The notes beneath the pieces are model-generated. The model was not told the origin of the DNA and did not search any database. It saw nothing but the letters and a program-made list of their open reading frames with translations. From assembly GCA_018659585.1 (NCBI GenBank), contig JABJMC010000034.1, positions 1 through 49,530 of the forward strand: DNA of 49,530 nucleotides, in the 5' to 3' direction. The DNA comes from Candidatus Peregrinibacteria bacterium. Lineage in GTDB: Bacteria; Patescibacteriota; Gracilibacteria; UBA1369; UBA12473. Position numbers and translations under genes: made by a program. Below, one piece after another: positions 40,210 to 48,657 of the stretch. Position 1 is the first letter of the stretch, and the number at the start of each line of letters is the position of its first letter.

Positions 40210-41109
40210 ATGGAATCGGCAGAGTTCATTTGGATGGATGGGGAATACGTACCCTGGGATGAAGCTAAAGTTCATTGTATAAATCATACAATGCATTATG
40301 GGGGAGGAGCGTTTGAAGGGATTCGATTTTATAAAACTGCGAAAGGGCCGGCTGTTTTTCGGCTTAAGGAGCATATGAAGCGACTTTTGTATTCTGCGGG
40401 AGTGATGGAAATGGATTGTGGTTATTCGGTTGAAGATTGGGTAAATATGACAGTGGAATTGATTGCTAAAAATAAAATAAAGGAGGGTTATGTTCGGCCG
40501 ATGATTTATTTGGGATATGGGAAAATGGGGATTAATCCGGTGGGGGCGACTGTTAATTGTTTGAATGCTTGTTGGGGTTGGGGATCTTATCTTGGCCACG
40601 AGGCTGTGGATGTGGCGATTAGTAAATATATGCGAATTCATCCCAAAACTACAGTTCAGGATGCTAAAATTACCGGACATTATTCAAATAGTATTTTGGC
40701 GTCTTTGGCGTTGAAGGAAAGTGGGGCTCATGAAGCACTTTTCCTTGATTACGAAGGGAATGTAGCGGAAGGTCCCGGCGAGAATGTGTTTTTGGTCAAA
40801 GAAGGAGTTCTCAAGACGCCGGGCCCAGGTTGCATTTTGCCAGGCTTAACACGTGATGCAGTAATGACTATTGCTCGCGATAAGGGTTATGAAGTCCAGG
40901 AAGAGACCCTAACAAAAGAAGATTTTTATGAGGCCGATGAAGCCTTTTTTACGGGGACAGCCGCCGAAATTACACCTTTTGCTTCTTTGGATGGTCGGAA
41001 ATATGGAGATGGAAAACCAGGTCCAATTTCAAGTGAATTAAAGGAGGCGTTTATGAAAGTTGTTAAAGGGGAGGATCCCAAATATGAACATTATTTAACT
41101 TACGTTTAA
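40210..41109 (+). CDS. ilvE: Branched-chain amino acid aminotransferase
   Basis: A 299-residue fold-type IV PLP enzyme of normal length that makes Ile, Val and Leu from their 2-oxo acids. Landmarks are HYGGGAFEGIRFY, the PLP Lys in DAKITGHYSNSILASLAL, EALFLDYEGNVAEGPGENVFLV and TPFASLDGR. It is the first gene after the attenuator and is two bases from ilvB, so it should be controlled by the isoleucine leader. Confidence 0.95.
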   Translation: MESAEFIWMDGEYVPWDEAKVHCINHTMHYGGGAFEGIRFYKTAKGPAVFRLKEHMKRLLYSAGVMEMDCGYSVEDWVNMTVELIAKNKIKEGYVRPMIYLGYGKMGINPVGATVNCLNACWGWGSYLGHEAVDVAISKYMRIHPKTTVQDAKITGHYSNSILASLALKESGAHEALFLDYEGNVAEGPGENVFLVKEGVLKTPGPGCILPGLTRDAVMTIARDKGYEVQEETLTKEDFYEADEAFFTGTAAEITPFASLDGRKYGDGKPGPISSELKEAFMKVVKGEDPKYEHYLTYV

Positions 41110-41111
41110 TT

Positions 41112-42818
41112 ATGGGGGCTAGGGAATACACAGTTGCGGATGCGATTATAGATACCTTGAAGGCACATGGGGTAAGTCATATTTTTGGTTTTCCGGGAGG
41201 GGCGATTTTACCTTTTTATGATGCTTTGCCTTACCATGAAGAAATTAAGCATGTGTTGGTGCGTAATGAACAAGGTGCGGCTTTTGCGGCACAGGGTTGG
41301 GCGCGTACTCGTGGAGAAATTGGGGTTTGTTGTACTACATCCGGACCGGGTGGCACTAATTTGATTACGGGGATTGCGGATGCGTATATGGATTCGATTC
41401 CGATTTTGTGTTTTACCGGGCAAGTGCCACTTTCCGTAATTGGAACCGATGCTTTTCAGGAGGTTGATATGACTGGGGTGACGTTAAATATTACAAAGCA
41501 CAATTATCTTTTGGATAAACCCGAAGATGCGGTCCGAGTTGTAACCGAGGCGATTCAAATTGCGTTATCGGGGCGGCCTGGGCCAGTGCATATAGATTTG
41601 CCAAAGGATGTTCAGGCCGCGTCTCATCTACGCGATTTTGAAATTCCAAAATTAGATTTTTCCGATACTGATCCGATGATGGCTGCATATCAGTCAGTTG
41701 ATCCAAAATTTATAGATGAAGTGATAAAAATGTTGAGTGAGGCTGAACGTCCACTTCTGTTAATTGGGCACGGTGCTAAGTGTTCAGGGGCTACAGCGCA
41801 AGTTCGAGAATTAGTTGAAAAATTAGGCATTCCAACGGTTAATACTTTGCTTGGAAAAGGAGTTACGGATGCTCATAATGAATATGATTTGGGAATGTTG
41901 GGGATGCATGGTTTTTATCACGCTAATATGGCGGCGCATGAGACAGATTTAATCTTAAATTTAGGCTCACGCTTTGATGATCGAATTGTGGGCCGTTATG
42001 ATGTTTTTGGTGAAAATGCCAAAATTGTGCATGTGGATATTGATCGGTCGGAATTGAATAAAGTAGTGACTAGTGATTTGGCAGTTCATGCTGATGTAAA
42101 GATTTTTGTAGAAGCGTTATTAAAACGTGTTCAAAAATTACAAATTGACTCTTGGCACGAGAGAATTCGTTCCTGGGAATCTGAAAAGCCATACGAGCCT
42201 TCTCCAGGTGAATTCACAGTTCGAGATTGTTATTCAGCGCTAATGGCGGAAATTGCCAAAAATCCAGATCAATACATTGTGGTATCAGATGTGGGGCAGC
42301 ATCAAATGTGGGCTTCTCTTTCGATGAAGGTCCCTGAACCATTTAAGTGGCTTGCTTCTGGAGGAGCGGGGACTATGGGCTTTTCTTTGCCAAACTCAGT
42401 TGGAGCGGCTTTTGCTAATCCCGATAAGACAGTGGTTTGTTTGGTTGGAGATGGTGGTATGCAAATGAATATTCAAGAGTTAGCGGTTTTGATGGATTAT
42501 GGACTAGATATTAAGATTTGTGTGATGAATAATTCATTTTTAGGAATGGTGCGACAGTGGCAGGACCTTTTTTATGATAAAAATTATTCTGGTGTCCAAA
42601 TTACTTCGCCGGATTTTGTAAAGGTGGCGGCTGGTTATAATTTGTCTGGGCAGACTGTGTCTTCGATGGTAGAGCTTCCAGGAGCGATTGATAAGATTTT
42701 TGTGGAACGTGGACCAATGGTCAGCGAATTTCGTGTAGTAGAGGAGGACAATGTCTTTCCTATGGTCCCTGGGGGTAAAACTTTAGGGGAAACAATAGTT
42801 TCTAAACAAGATTTATGA
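41112..42818 (+). CDS. ilvB: Acetolactate synthase, large subunit
   Basis: A 568-residue TPP-dependent enzyme: N-terminal pyrimidine-binding domain with IFGFPGGAILPFYDAL and the catalytic Glu in RNEQGAAF, central FAD/nucleotide-fold domain (LLIGHGAKCSGA, DRIVGRYDVF), and the TPP-binding GDGGMQMNIQELAVL...VMNNSFLGMVRQWQ. It condenses pyruvate with pyruvate or 2-oxobutyrate for Val, Leu and Ile. It overlaps ilvN by four bases (ATGA). TGA is its stop, evidence for the standard code. Confidence 0.96.
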   Translation: MGAREYTVADAIIDTLKAHGVSHIFGFPGGAILPFYDALPYHEEIKHVLVRNEQGAAFAAQGWARTRGEIGVCCTTSGPGGTNLITGIADAYMDSIPILCFTGQVPLSVIGTDAFQEVDMTGVTLNITKHNYLLDKPEDAVRVVTEAIQIALSGRPGPVHIDLPKDVQAASHLRDFEIPKLDFSDTDPMMAAYQSVDPKFIDEVIKMLSEAERPLLLIGHGAKCSGATAQVRELVEKLGIPTVNTLLGKGVTDAHNEYDLGMLGMHGFYHANMAAHETDLILNLGSRFDDRIVGRYDVFGENAKIVHVDIDRSELNKVVTSDLAVHADVKIFVEALLKRVQKLQIDSWHERIRSWESEKPYEPSPGEFTVRDCYSALMAEIAKNPDQYIVVSDVGQHQMWASLSMKVPEPFKWLASGGAGTMGFSLPNSVGAAFANPDKTVVCLVGDGGMQMNIQELAVLMDYGLDIKICVMNNSFLGMVRQWQDLFYDKNYSGVQITSPDFVKVAAGYNLSGQTVSSMVELPGAIDKIFVERGPMVSEFRVVEEDNVFPMVPGGKTLGETIVSKQDL

Positions 42819-43294
42819 AAAACGATATTTATTCAACCCCGAACGTCGAGCTAGAATATTCACTGCGTTATATCTACATAAAAGTGCGTAATGTGGTTGG
42901 GATTTTGAATCGAATTGCTTCGCTTATGCGTCGTAAACGTTATAACATTGAAGATATGAGTGTGGCTTTTGATGATGAACAATTTTCACATTTGATTTTT
43001 GCGATTGATGGACGTCTTATTGATGTTCAAAACGCGGTGGAGCAGCTTCGTAAGTTGCATGACACTGTTGAAGCGCGGGATATGACTCAAGAAAAAGATC
43101 ATTTATTTAAAGTTTTTTATGTGGAGGCTGAAGATTTTTCTAAATTTCCGGTAGAGCCGCTTCGAATAATGAAAACTGATGATGAAACGCGCGGAATTTT
43201 TATGACTCCGCTAGGGGATGATACTGCGGAATTAGTTCAATTTTTAGATAGTAATAATTATTCTTATCGCCGCCGTTTGGTGGGCTTAACTTAA
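42815..43294 (+). CDS. ilvN: Acetolactate synthase, regulatory small subunit
   Basis: A 159-residue protein with an N-terminal ACT domain (VRNVVGILNRIASLMRRKRYNIEDMSVAF...HLIFAIDG) and a C-terminal AHAS-C-like domain. It confers valine-type feedback and full activity on IlvB in known systems. The overlap with ilvB and the two-base gap to thrC place it in one operon. Confidence 0.92.
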   Translation: MKNDIYSTPNVELEYSLRYIYIKVRNVVGILNRIASLMRRKRYNIEDMSVAFDDEQFSHLIFAIDGRLIDVQNAVEQLRKLHDTVEARDMTQEKDHLFKVFYVEAEDFSKFPVEPLRIMKTDDETRGIFMTPLGDDTAELVQFLDSNNYSYRRRLVGLT

Positions 43295-43296
43295 CT

Positions 43297-45123
43297 ATGA
43301 AAAAAGCATATAAACTCAAATGTTTCCTTTGTGAAAAGGAACACGATGAACAGGAATCAGCTACTACTTGTACTTCCTGTCATGGGCCGCTTGAAACGTA
43401 TTACAATTACGATTTAATTGCTCAAAAACTTAATACTTATGCGCTCAAAACCGCGCCGATTTCGGCTCTTAAATATATGGCGCTTTATCCGATTGATGAT
43501 TTTAAAAATATTGTATCTTTGGAAGAAGGTGGGACTCCATTAATTCACGCCAAAAATTTAGGTAAAAAACTGGGATTAAATAATCTTTATATCAAAAACG
43601 AAGGAATGAACCCAACTGGTTGTTTTAAAGATCGTGGAACCATGGTGGAGATTACAAAAGCCAAGGAAATGGGAGCTAAAGCAATTTGTGTGGCTTCGAC
43701 TGGTAATATGGCGGCTTCAGTTTCGGCTTATTCAGCGGCCGCTGGAATTCCTTGTTATGTGCTGGTTCCAGAAGGGACGCCGCTGGGAAAACTTTCGCAA
43801 ACACTTACTTTTGGGGCGCGTTTGATTCAAGTTCGAGCTTCTTATTCAACTTGTGCGGAATTAGCGGAACAGATGGCACAAAGATTTGGTTATTATTTGG
43901 CTGGTGATTATACGTTTCGGACGGAAGGTCAAAAATCTGAAGGTTATGAGATTATAGAACAACTTTTTTGGCGCTGTCCGGATTATGTGGTGTGTCCGAT
44001 TGGTTGTGGGACTAATTTACACGCGATTTTTAAAGGAATTCAGGAATTAGAAAAATTAGGATTTATTCGAAGATTGCCTAAATTAATTGGTGTACAAACC
44101 GAAGGTTGTAATCCGGTAGTGAAGGCTTTTGAGGCGGGACGACTTGATTTTGATTCTATTAAAAATCCACGAACTGTGGCTTCGGCTATTGCTGCGGGAA
44201 CGCCACTTGATGGAGCAAAAATTTTGAAAGATGTTTATGATTCTGAGGGGACAGTAGTGGAAGTTGATGATGAGTATTTATTAGAGTGTCAACAGGAGCA
44301 AACGCGGGCCGAAGGGGTGTTTTCTGAGCCTTCAGGAGCATTGGCTTATGCCGCGGTTAAAAAGTTATCTGGAGAAGGGTTTTTTAACGAAGATGACGTA
44401 GTGGTTTGTATGGCCACTGGTAATGGACTTAAAGATCCAAAATCACCACTCAAAATTCTTCCGGAGCCAGCTTCAGTTGAACCAGATTTTAAGGAAATTG
44501 AGCGGTTTATTGAGCAAAAGCTATACGCGGTTCGTGAAAGTGGTCGGATTGAGAAAACTAAAGTATTGTTTACAAAGTCACCAAAGGATTCAAAGGCTAT
44601 TTCAAAAGTTTTGGCTGACGAATTTGATATTTCTGTGAATGGTGGGATTTCGGAGGCTATTTATAGAAGTGTGACTGGCTTCTTAGAGAAAGGTAAAGAA
44701 ATTACAAAAGCGGATCTTCAGTATATTTTGGAAGAAATTTTAGATGAGTTTTCTTTAAAAAATCGAGTGCTCGCAATTAGTGATTTTAAAGTCCAAACAA
44801 CCATGCATGATCAGGCTGAGGCCGAGGTTTGGGCTGAAGCCTTTGGCAAGGAGGTTCATGCTTATGGGAAAGGTGTTGGTCCTGTTGATGCGGCGATCCA
44901 GGCTCTTAAAGATGCTCTTAAAGTTAAGGTTTGGCTGATAGATTATGAAGTGGCGATTGATGCTTCTGGTGTGGATGCGGCCGTAGAAGTTAAAATGACC
45001 CTTAAAAATGAAAAGGGTCACCGAGTGGTGGCACGCTCTACATCACCTGATATTATTGTGGCTTCACTTAAAGCCTTTGAAAAAGGCGTAAATATTCTTT
45101 ACTCAAAGTTGGAGGGCATTTAA
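43297..45123 (+). CDS. thrC: Threonine synthase fused to a LeuA/CimA-type allosteric domain
   Basis: A 608-residue protein. Residues 1-30 form a zinc ribbon (C9, C12, C25, C28); the fold-type II PLP core has GMNPTGCFKDRG (PLP Lys about K111), STGNMAASVSAYSAAAGI and ATGNGLKDP, all threonine-synthase-like rather than threonine dehydratase (which has SFKIRG). About 90 residues of unknown helical domain follow. Then residues about 489-608 match the LeuA allosteric/dimerisation domain (GKGVGPVDAAIQAL, LIDYEVAIDASGVDAAVEVKM, SPDIIVASLKAFEKGVNIL). Such domains bind Leu or Ile in isopropylmalate and citramalate synthases, so feedback by a branched-chain amino acid is likely. Confidence 0.87.
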   Translation: MKKAYKLKCFLCEKEHDEQESATTCTSCHGPLETYYNYDLIAQKLNTYALKTAPISALKYMALYPIDDFKNIVSLEEGGTPLIHAKNLGKKLGLNNLYIKNEGMNPTGCFKDRGTMVEITKAKEMGAKAICVASTGNMAASVSAYSAAAGIPCYVLVPEGTPLGKLSQTLTFGARLIQVRASYSTCAELAEQMAQRFGYYLAGDYTFRTEGQKSEGYEIIEQLFWRCPDYVVCPIGCGTNLHAIFKGIQELEKLGFIRRLPKLIGVQTEGCNPVVKAFEAGRLDFDSIKNPRTVASAIAAGTPLDGAKILKDVYDSEGTVVEVDDEYLLECQQEQTRAEGVFSEPSGALAYAAVKKLSGEGFFNEDDVVVCMATGNGLKDPKSPLKILPEPASVEPDFKEIERFIEQKLYAVRESGRIEKTKVLFTKSPKDSKAISKVLADEFDISVNGGISEAIYRSVTGFLEKGKEITKADLQYILEEILDEFSLKNRVLAISDFKVQTTMHDQAEAEVWAEAFGKEVHAYGKGVGPVDAAIQALKDALKVKVWLIDYEVAIDASGVDAAVEVKMTLKNEKGHRVVARSTSPDIIVASLKAFEKGVNILYSKLEGI

Positions 45124-45181
45124 AAAATATAGCTCCTACTGTAATTTTATTGTTTTAGCTGCAATTTGTTCATCCCTCTTC

Positions 45182-45206
45182 ATCGTATCTCATTTGATAC
45201 GATTTT
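45182..45206 (+). terminator. Terminator/inverted repeat after the ilv-thrC operon
   Basis: ATCGTATC (45182-45189) and GATACGAT (45196-45203) are exact reverse complements with a TCATTT loop and end in TTTT. It lies 58 bases after thrC, so it probably ends the ilv operon; an operator role is possible. Confidence 0.7.
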
Positions 45207-45278
45207 ATCGGGCTTTACAAATTTCGCATAAAACAAGTAAAATTTCGTTACGAATTTATATTTTTTAAATGCCCTCTG

Positions 45279-45635
45279 ATGCAAATAATTAAAACTGATA
45301 AAGCGCCTGAGGCGTTGGGACCGTATTCACAGGCAGTGGTTCACGATGGATTGGTTTTTTGTTCCGGACAAATTGCGTTGGGCGTGGATGGCGTGGAGGC
45401 GCAAACTAAACAAGTTTTGGTTAATTTAGAAGCGGTTTTGGTTGCTGCAGGGTCTGCGCGGGCAGATGTTTTAAAAACCACTATTTATTTGGCAAATATG
45501 AATGATTTTGAGACTGTTAACGAAGTTTATGCCGAATTTTTTGGTGATCATAAACCAGCGCGAGCTACTGTTGAGGTCTCGCGTTTGCCAAAAGATGTAA
45601 AGGTAGAAATTGAGTGCATCGCGCGTTTGACATAA
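45279..45635 (+). CDS. ridA: RidA-family enamine/imine deaminase
   Basis: A 118-residue YjgF/YER057c/UK114 protein of normal length: APEALGPYSQAVVHDGLVFCSGQIAL, the invariant substrate Arg in KPARATVEVSRLPKDVKVEIECIARL, and VLVNLEAVLVAAGSARADVLKTTIYLANM. It removes reactive enamine intermediates made by PLP enzymes such as threonine dehydratase, which suits its place after the ilv-thrC operon. It has its own leader, preceded by AAAATTTCG-rich DNA, and no obvious Shine-Dalgarno. Confidence 0.95.
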   Translation: MQIIKTDKAPEALGPYSQAVVHDGLVFCSGQIALGVDGVEAQTKQVLVNLEAVLVAAGSARADVLKTTIYLANMNDFETVNEVYAEFFGDHKPARATVEVSRLPKDVKVEIECIARLT

Positions 45636-45712
45636 TTTTGGCGCCTAGATGGTTTTACAGAGAAAAAAGTGACGCATGCGTCAAAACTTTATCTGAAAAT
45701 TAGACCATAAAA

Positions 45713-46306
45713 TTACGGCAAATAAAATGTCTGAATGCTTTGATTAACTTGATCAATAGCAAGTTCAGTATCGTTTTTATCGTAGGAGCCAGTAATTACG
45801 TAAGCATTAGTGCCGCTGACCCCGGAAAGTTGTAAAAAGCGACGTGTTTTTTCGGTTGGGTCGTTGCTGCCTTCGAAGTTATAAAGATAGGTTTTAACGT
45901 ATTCTCCATTGGCGTAAAGTTCGTATTCTTCGGTTGAAAGTTCTTTAAAGTTTACGAGTTGTGAAGAGACGGTGTTGTACATTTGAAGAGCGTAATCTTC
46001 TGTTTGAGTGCCTTCTTCAACAGGATTGCGGACAACATTAATATTCGCTACAAATTCGTGATCTTGGACGTTATTACGGAAAGCAACAAAGGTGTTTTCG
46101 GGATAATTAGTAGGAAAAGTTTGAATGGTTTCCCAATCTTCGGGGATTTGAATTACAAATTCATCAGCGTCAACTACACGATAAAAAGAAATTTGTTCAG
46201 ACGGGGGAGTGGCTGGCTCGCCAGTGTCGTCATCCTCTCCGCCACCAAAACAGCCGGTTAAGGGAATAATTAGTAAAGAAATGATGATTAATTTGGAGAT
46301 TTTCAT
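45713..46306 (-). CDS. Putative lipoprotein
   Basis: A 197-residue protein starting MKISKLIIISLLIIPLTGCF with a lipobox LTGC (Cys19), so probably a membrane-anchored lipoprotein. An in-frame ATG at 46369 is rejected because it precedes the promoter's start site and adds a non-signal-like KRKKKIILKK. The mature part (EFVIQIPEDWETIQTFPTNYPENTFVAFRN) resembles PsbP-like lipoproteins of Patescibacteria. Function unknown. Confidence 0.82.
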   Translation of the reverse strand: MKISKLIIISLLIIPLTGCFGGGEDDDTGEPATPPSEQISFYRVVDADEFVIQIPEDWETIQTFPTNYPENTFVAFRNNVQDHEFVANINVVRNPVEEGTQTEDYALQMYNTVSSQLVNFKELSTEEYELYANGEYVKTYLYNFEGSNDPTEKTRRFLQLSGVSGTNAYVITGSYDKNDTELAIDQVNQSIQTFYLP

Positions 46307-46331
46307 CTGAAAAAAAGTTAGAGTTTTCTTC

Positions 46332-46374
46332 AGTATAATTTTTTTCTTGCGTTTTATCAAAGAAAGCATAAAAT
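46332..46374. promoter_or_regulatory. Overlapping divergent promoters
   Basis: Plus strand: TTGCGT (46347-46352), 16-bp spacer, TAAAAT (46369-46374), start near 46381, three bases before the RimK-like gene. Minus strand: TTGATA (46360 to 46355), 17-bp spacer, TATACT (46337 to 46332), start near 46325, about 19 bases before the lipoprotein gene. The -35 regions overlap, so only one can be occupied at a time. Confidence 0.65.
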
Positions 46375-46383
46375 ACGGGCGCT

Positions 46384-47406
46384 ATGAACATTGGTATTCT
46401 TTCTTACACTTCTACTCGACGGAAGCTGAATTCACGTCGTCGCACCTTGGCGGAACGGTATCTAATTGATGCGGTTAAAAAGCGTGGTCATAAACCTGTT
46501 TTTTTGCGTTCTGATAAGTGTGAGTTGTCGTACGCTGACGGTAAAATGAAGGTTCTTTATGGGGGTAAGAAATTTCCGGATTTGGATGTGATTATTCCAC
46601 GTCCAAGTATTAGTATTAATGTGGATTTAAAGCTTACTTTGAATAAGCATCTTTTGTTGATGGGAATGCCATTGGTAAATGGTTATATGCCGATTTTGCG
46701 CGCTAAAAACAAGATTCGGACTTTGCAAATTATGAGTCATGGAGGAATTAAAGTGCCAAAAACTGTGGTTTTGGAACGATTGGAATATATTGATAATGCA
46801 GTTAAGAGAGTTGGTGGTTATCCAGTTATTTTAAAGACTGTGGCTGGGTCACTTGGGAAAGGAGTGGTGATTGTAGAAAGTAAGCGTTCGATGCTTTCGG
46901 CTTTGGACATGATTTTGACGCAGGACCATTGGAAAATTTTGTTGATTCAAGAGTATGTAGCGGAGGCAGAGGGTAAAGATGTGCGGGTATTTATTGTGGA
47001 TGGAAAAGTAGTGGCTTCGATGGAAAGAAGTGCGGCAGAAGGTGATTTTCGTTCTAATTTACACGCTGGAGGACAGGGAGTTGTGGCGCATTTAACTGAG
47101 GCCGAGGAAAAAATATCCTTAGATGCCGCTAAAGCACTTAAATTGGATTTAGCGGGTGTGGATTTATTACGGGCGAAAAATGGCCCAATGGTAATGGAAG
47201 TAAACGCTAATCCTGGATTAGAAGGCATTACAGCTGTAACTGGTGTGGATGTAGCCGGCGCGATTGTAGATTTTGCGATCCAAAAAGTTGGGGGCGCGCC
47301 GCCCCAGAGTCAATGTTTTCGTGGATGTTTAGACGGCGCGCAAAGCAAAAAAACGCCACTTTCTAAGGAATCATTGTTAATGGATGAGCCGCACGCTGTG
47401 GTTTAA
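46384..47406 (+). CDS. RimK-like ATP-grasp amino-acid ligase
   Basis: A 340-residue ATP-grasp protein. It has the RimK-type N-terminal domain (MNIGILSYTSTRRKLNSRRR), DVIIPRP, the ATP-binding GGYPVILKTVAGSLGKGVVIVES, QEYVAEAEGKDVRVFIVDGKVVASMER, SNLHAGGQGV and MEVNANPGLEGI. It probably adds Glu to a protein C terminus (ribosomal S6 in E. coli) or makes a related amide. About 40 extra residues at the C terminus (SQCFRGCLDGAQSKKTPL) have no counterpart in RimK. It overlaps the convergent membrane gene by four bases. Confidence 0.87.
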   Translation: MNIGILSYTSTRRKLNSRRRTLAERYLIDAVKKRGHKPVFLRSDKCELSYADGKMKVLYGGKKFPDLDVIIPRPSISINVDLKLTLNKHLLLMGMPLVNGYMPILRAKNKIRTLQIMSHGGIKVPKTVVLERLEYIDNAVKRVGGYPVILKTVAGSLGKGVVIVESKRSMLSALDMILTQDHWKILLIQEYVAEAEGKDVRVFIVDGKVVASMERSAAEGDFRSNLHAGGQGVVAHLTEAEEKISLDAAKALKLDLAGVDLLRAKNGPMVMEVNANPGLEGITAVTGVDVAGAIVDFAIQKVGGAPPQSQCFRGCLDGAQSKKTPLSKESLLMDEPHAVV

Positions 47407-47696
47407 ATTCCAAAAACTGAAAAGAATAAAAATGCTCCTGTTAAATAAGTTAAAATAAGAAGCGGGATTTCGATGATTCTAATAAGATTAGCTGGTTTAG
47501 GGCGCTTAGTTTTGTCTAAATGTTTACTCACAAAGGGAAGACTAATCACCGTTGCAATCCAGATAATAAGAAAACCATTAATAAAGGCATCCAAAATACT
47601 AGCAGTTTGCGGAACAGCTATTACCAAAATTAAAATAAATACTAAAAGTACGGGGATACTTGCTAAAATCTCTAAGATAATAATAAGTTTGGCCAT
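47403..47696 (-). CDS. Small polytopic membrane protein
   Basis: A 97-residue protein with about three transmembrane helices (MAKLIIILEILASIPVLLVF; FLIIWIATVISLPFV; IPLLILTYLTGAFLFF) and a basic loop KHLDKTKRPKPANL. It is two bases from clpP on the same strand, probably in one transcript. No homologous family recognised. Confidence 0.65.
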   Translation of the reverse strand: MAKLIIILEILASIPVLLVFILILVIAVPQTASILDAFINGFLIIWIATVISLPFVSKHLDKTKRPKPANLIRIIEIPLLILTYLTGAFLFFSVFGI

Positions 47697-47698
47697 TA

Positions 47699-48334
47699 TT
47701 AAGCAGCTGGTGGTTTACTAATAACTTTATCAATTAGTCCTAATTTACCGTAATTCACAGCCTCTTCAGCGGTAAGGAAATTATCGCGATCCGTGTCTTT
47801 TTCAACAGTTTTGAGTGGAGCTCCACTGTGTTTAGCTAAAATTCCATTAAGACGGCTTTTGGTAGTTACAATATGTTTAGCGTGAATTTCAATGTCAGAA
47901 GCTTGGCCTTCGACTCCACCAAGTGGTTGATGGATCATAACTTCGGCGTGGGGGAGAGCGTAACGTTTACCTTTGGCTCCCGCTGTTAATAAAATTGCAC
48001 CCATGGAAGCGGCCATTCCAATACAAACTGTAGAAACATCTGGCCTGATATATTGCATTGTGTCGTAAATAGCGAGCCCAGCGGTTACATGCCCACCCGG
48101 AGATTGGATGTACATGATGATGTCTTTTTTTTGATTATCTTTTTCTAAGAAAAGAAGTTGCGCAATGATAGCGTTGGCAACTTGATCATTAATAGCACTT
48201 CCTAAAAAAATGACGCGATCTTTAAGTAATCGGGAATAAATATCATAAGCTCGTTCTCCTTCGTGAGATTTTTCTATAACAGTTGGAACAAGGATATTGT
48301 TTTTGATTGGTTGGTAACCAGTAGGATCAAACAT
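47699..48334 (-). CDS. clpP: ATP-dependent Clp protease proteolytic subunit
   Basis: A 211-residue serine protease of typical length. The triad is S110 (GMAASMGA), H135 ([12 protein letters not shown]) and an Asp in the DTDRDNF segment (about 180-184). Other conserved parts are [41 protein letters not shown] and GLIDKV. It forms the barrel used by ClpX or ClpC. Secure assignment. Confidence 0.96.
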   Translation of the reverse strand: MFDPTGYQPIKNNILVPTVIEKSHEGERAYDIYSRLLKDRVIFLGSAINDQVANAIIAQLLFLEKDNQKKDIIMYIQSPGGHVTAGLAIYDTMQYIRPDVSTVCIGMAASMGAILLTAGAKGKRYALPHAEVMIHQPLGGVEGQASDIEIHAKHIVTTKSRLNGILAKHSGAPLKTVEKDTDRDNFLTAEEAVNYGKLGLIDKVISKPPAA

Positions 48335-48462
48335 TTAGTAATTTTTTAATAATGACTCTTTGTATTATACCTGTTTTTTTATGGTTTTTGAATGGGTGAG
48401 CTGGTGACAGGTTTTTTAAATATGGTTTGGGAAGGTATTTAAAAGTTTTTTTGAAAAAAACG

Positions 48463-48490
48463 TTGACTTTAAATAATCTGTTGCTAGAAT
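48463..48490 (+). promoter_or_regulatory. rRNA operon promoter
   Basis: TTGACT (48463-48468), 16-bp spacer, TAGAAT (48485-48490), start near 48497. The transcript leader before 16S would be about 160 nt. Confidence 0.72.
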
Positions 48491-48502
48491 ACTCCTGCTC
48501 TT

Positions 48503-48651
48503 CAAGGTAAAAGCCTTGAGGAAACCGTATGATCTTTGACAGCTTGGTTGTAATAGAGAATCTTGTCTATTCTTTTTTTTTCGGCTCCTTTTTTATTAAA
48601 AAAAGGGCAAATACTTTTGAACCAATGTCTCATTTTTAATGAGACGTTCAA
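48503..48651 (+). promoter_or_regulatory. Structured rRNA leader: boxA-like site, terminator-like stem, processing stem
   Basis: The leader holds a small hairpin CAAGG/CCTTG near 48503, a boxA-like GATCTTTGACAG (48531-48542), a terminator-like stem AATAGA/TCTATT (48552-48571) followed by nine T, and a stem TTGAAC/GTTCAA plus GTCTCAT/ATGAGAC (48617-48651) a few bases before 16S, which could be the RNase III processing stem. The terminator-like stem would need antitermination to be passed. Confidence 0.55.
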
Positions 48652-48657
48652 ATTCTT

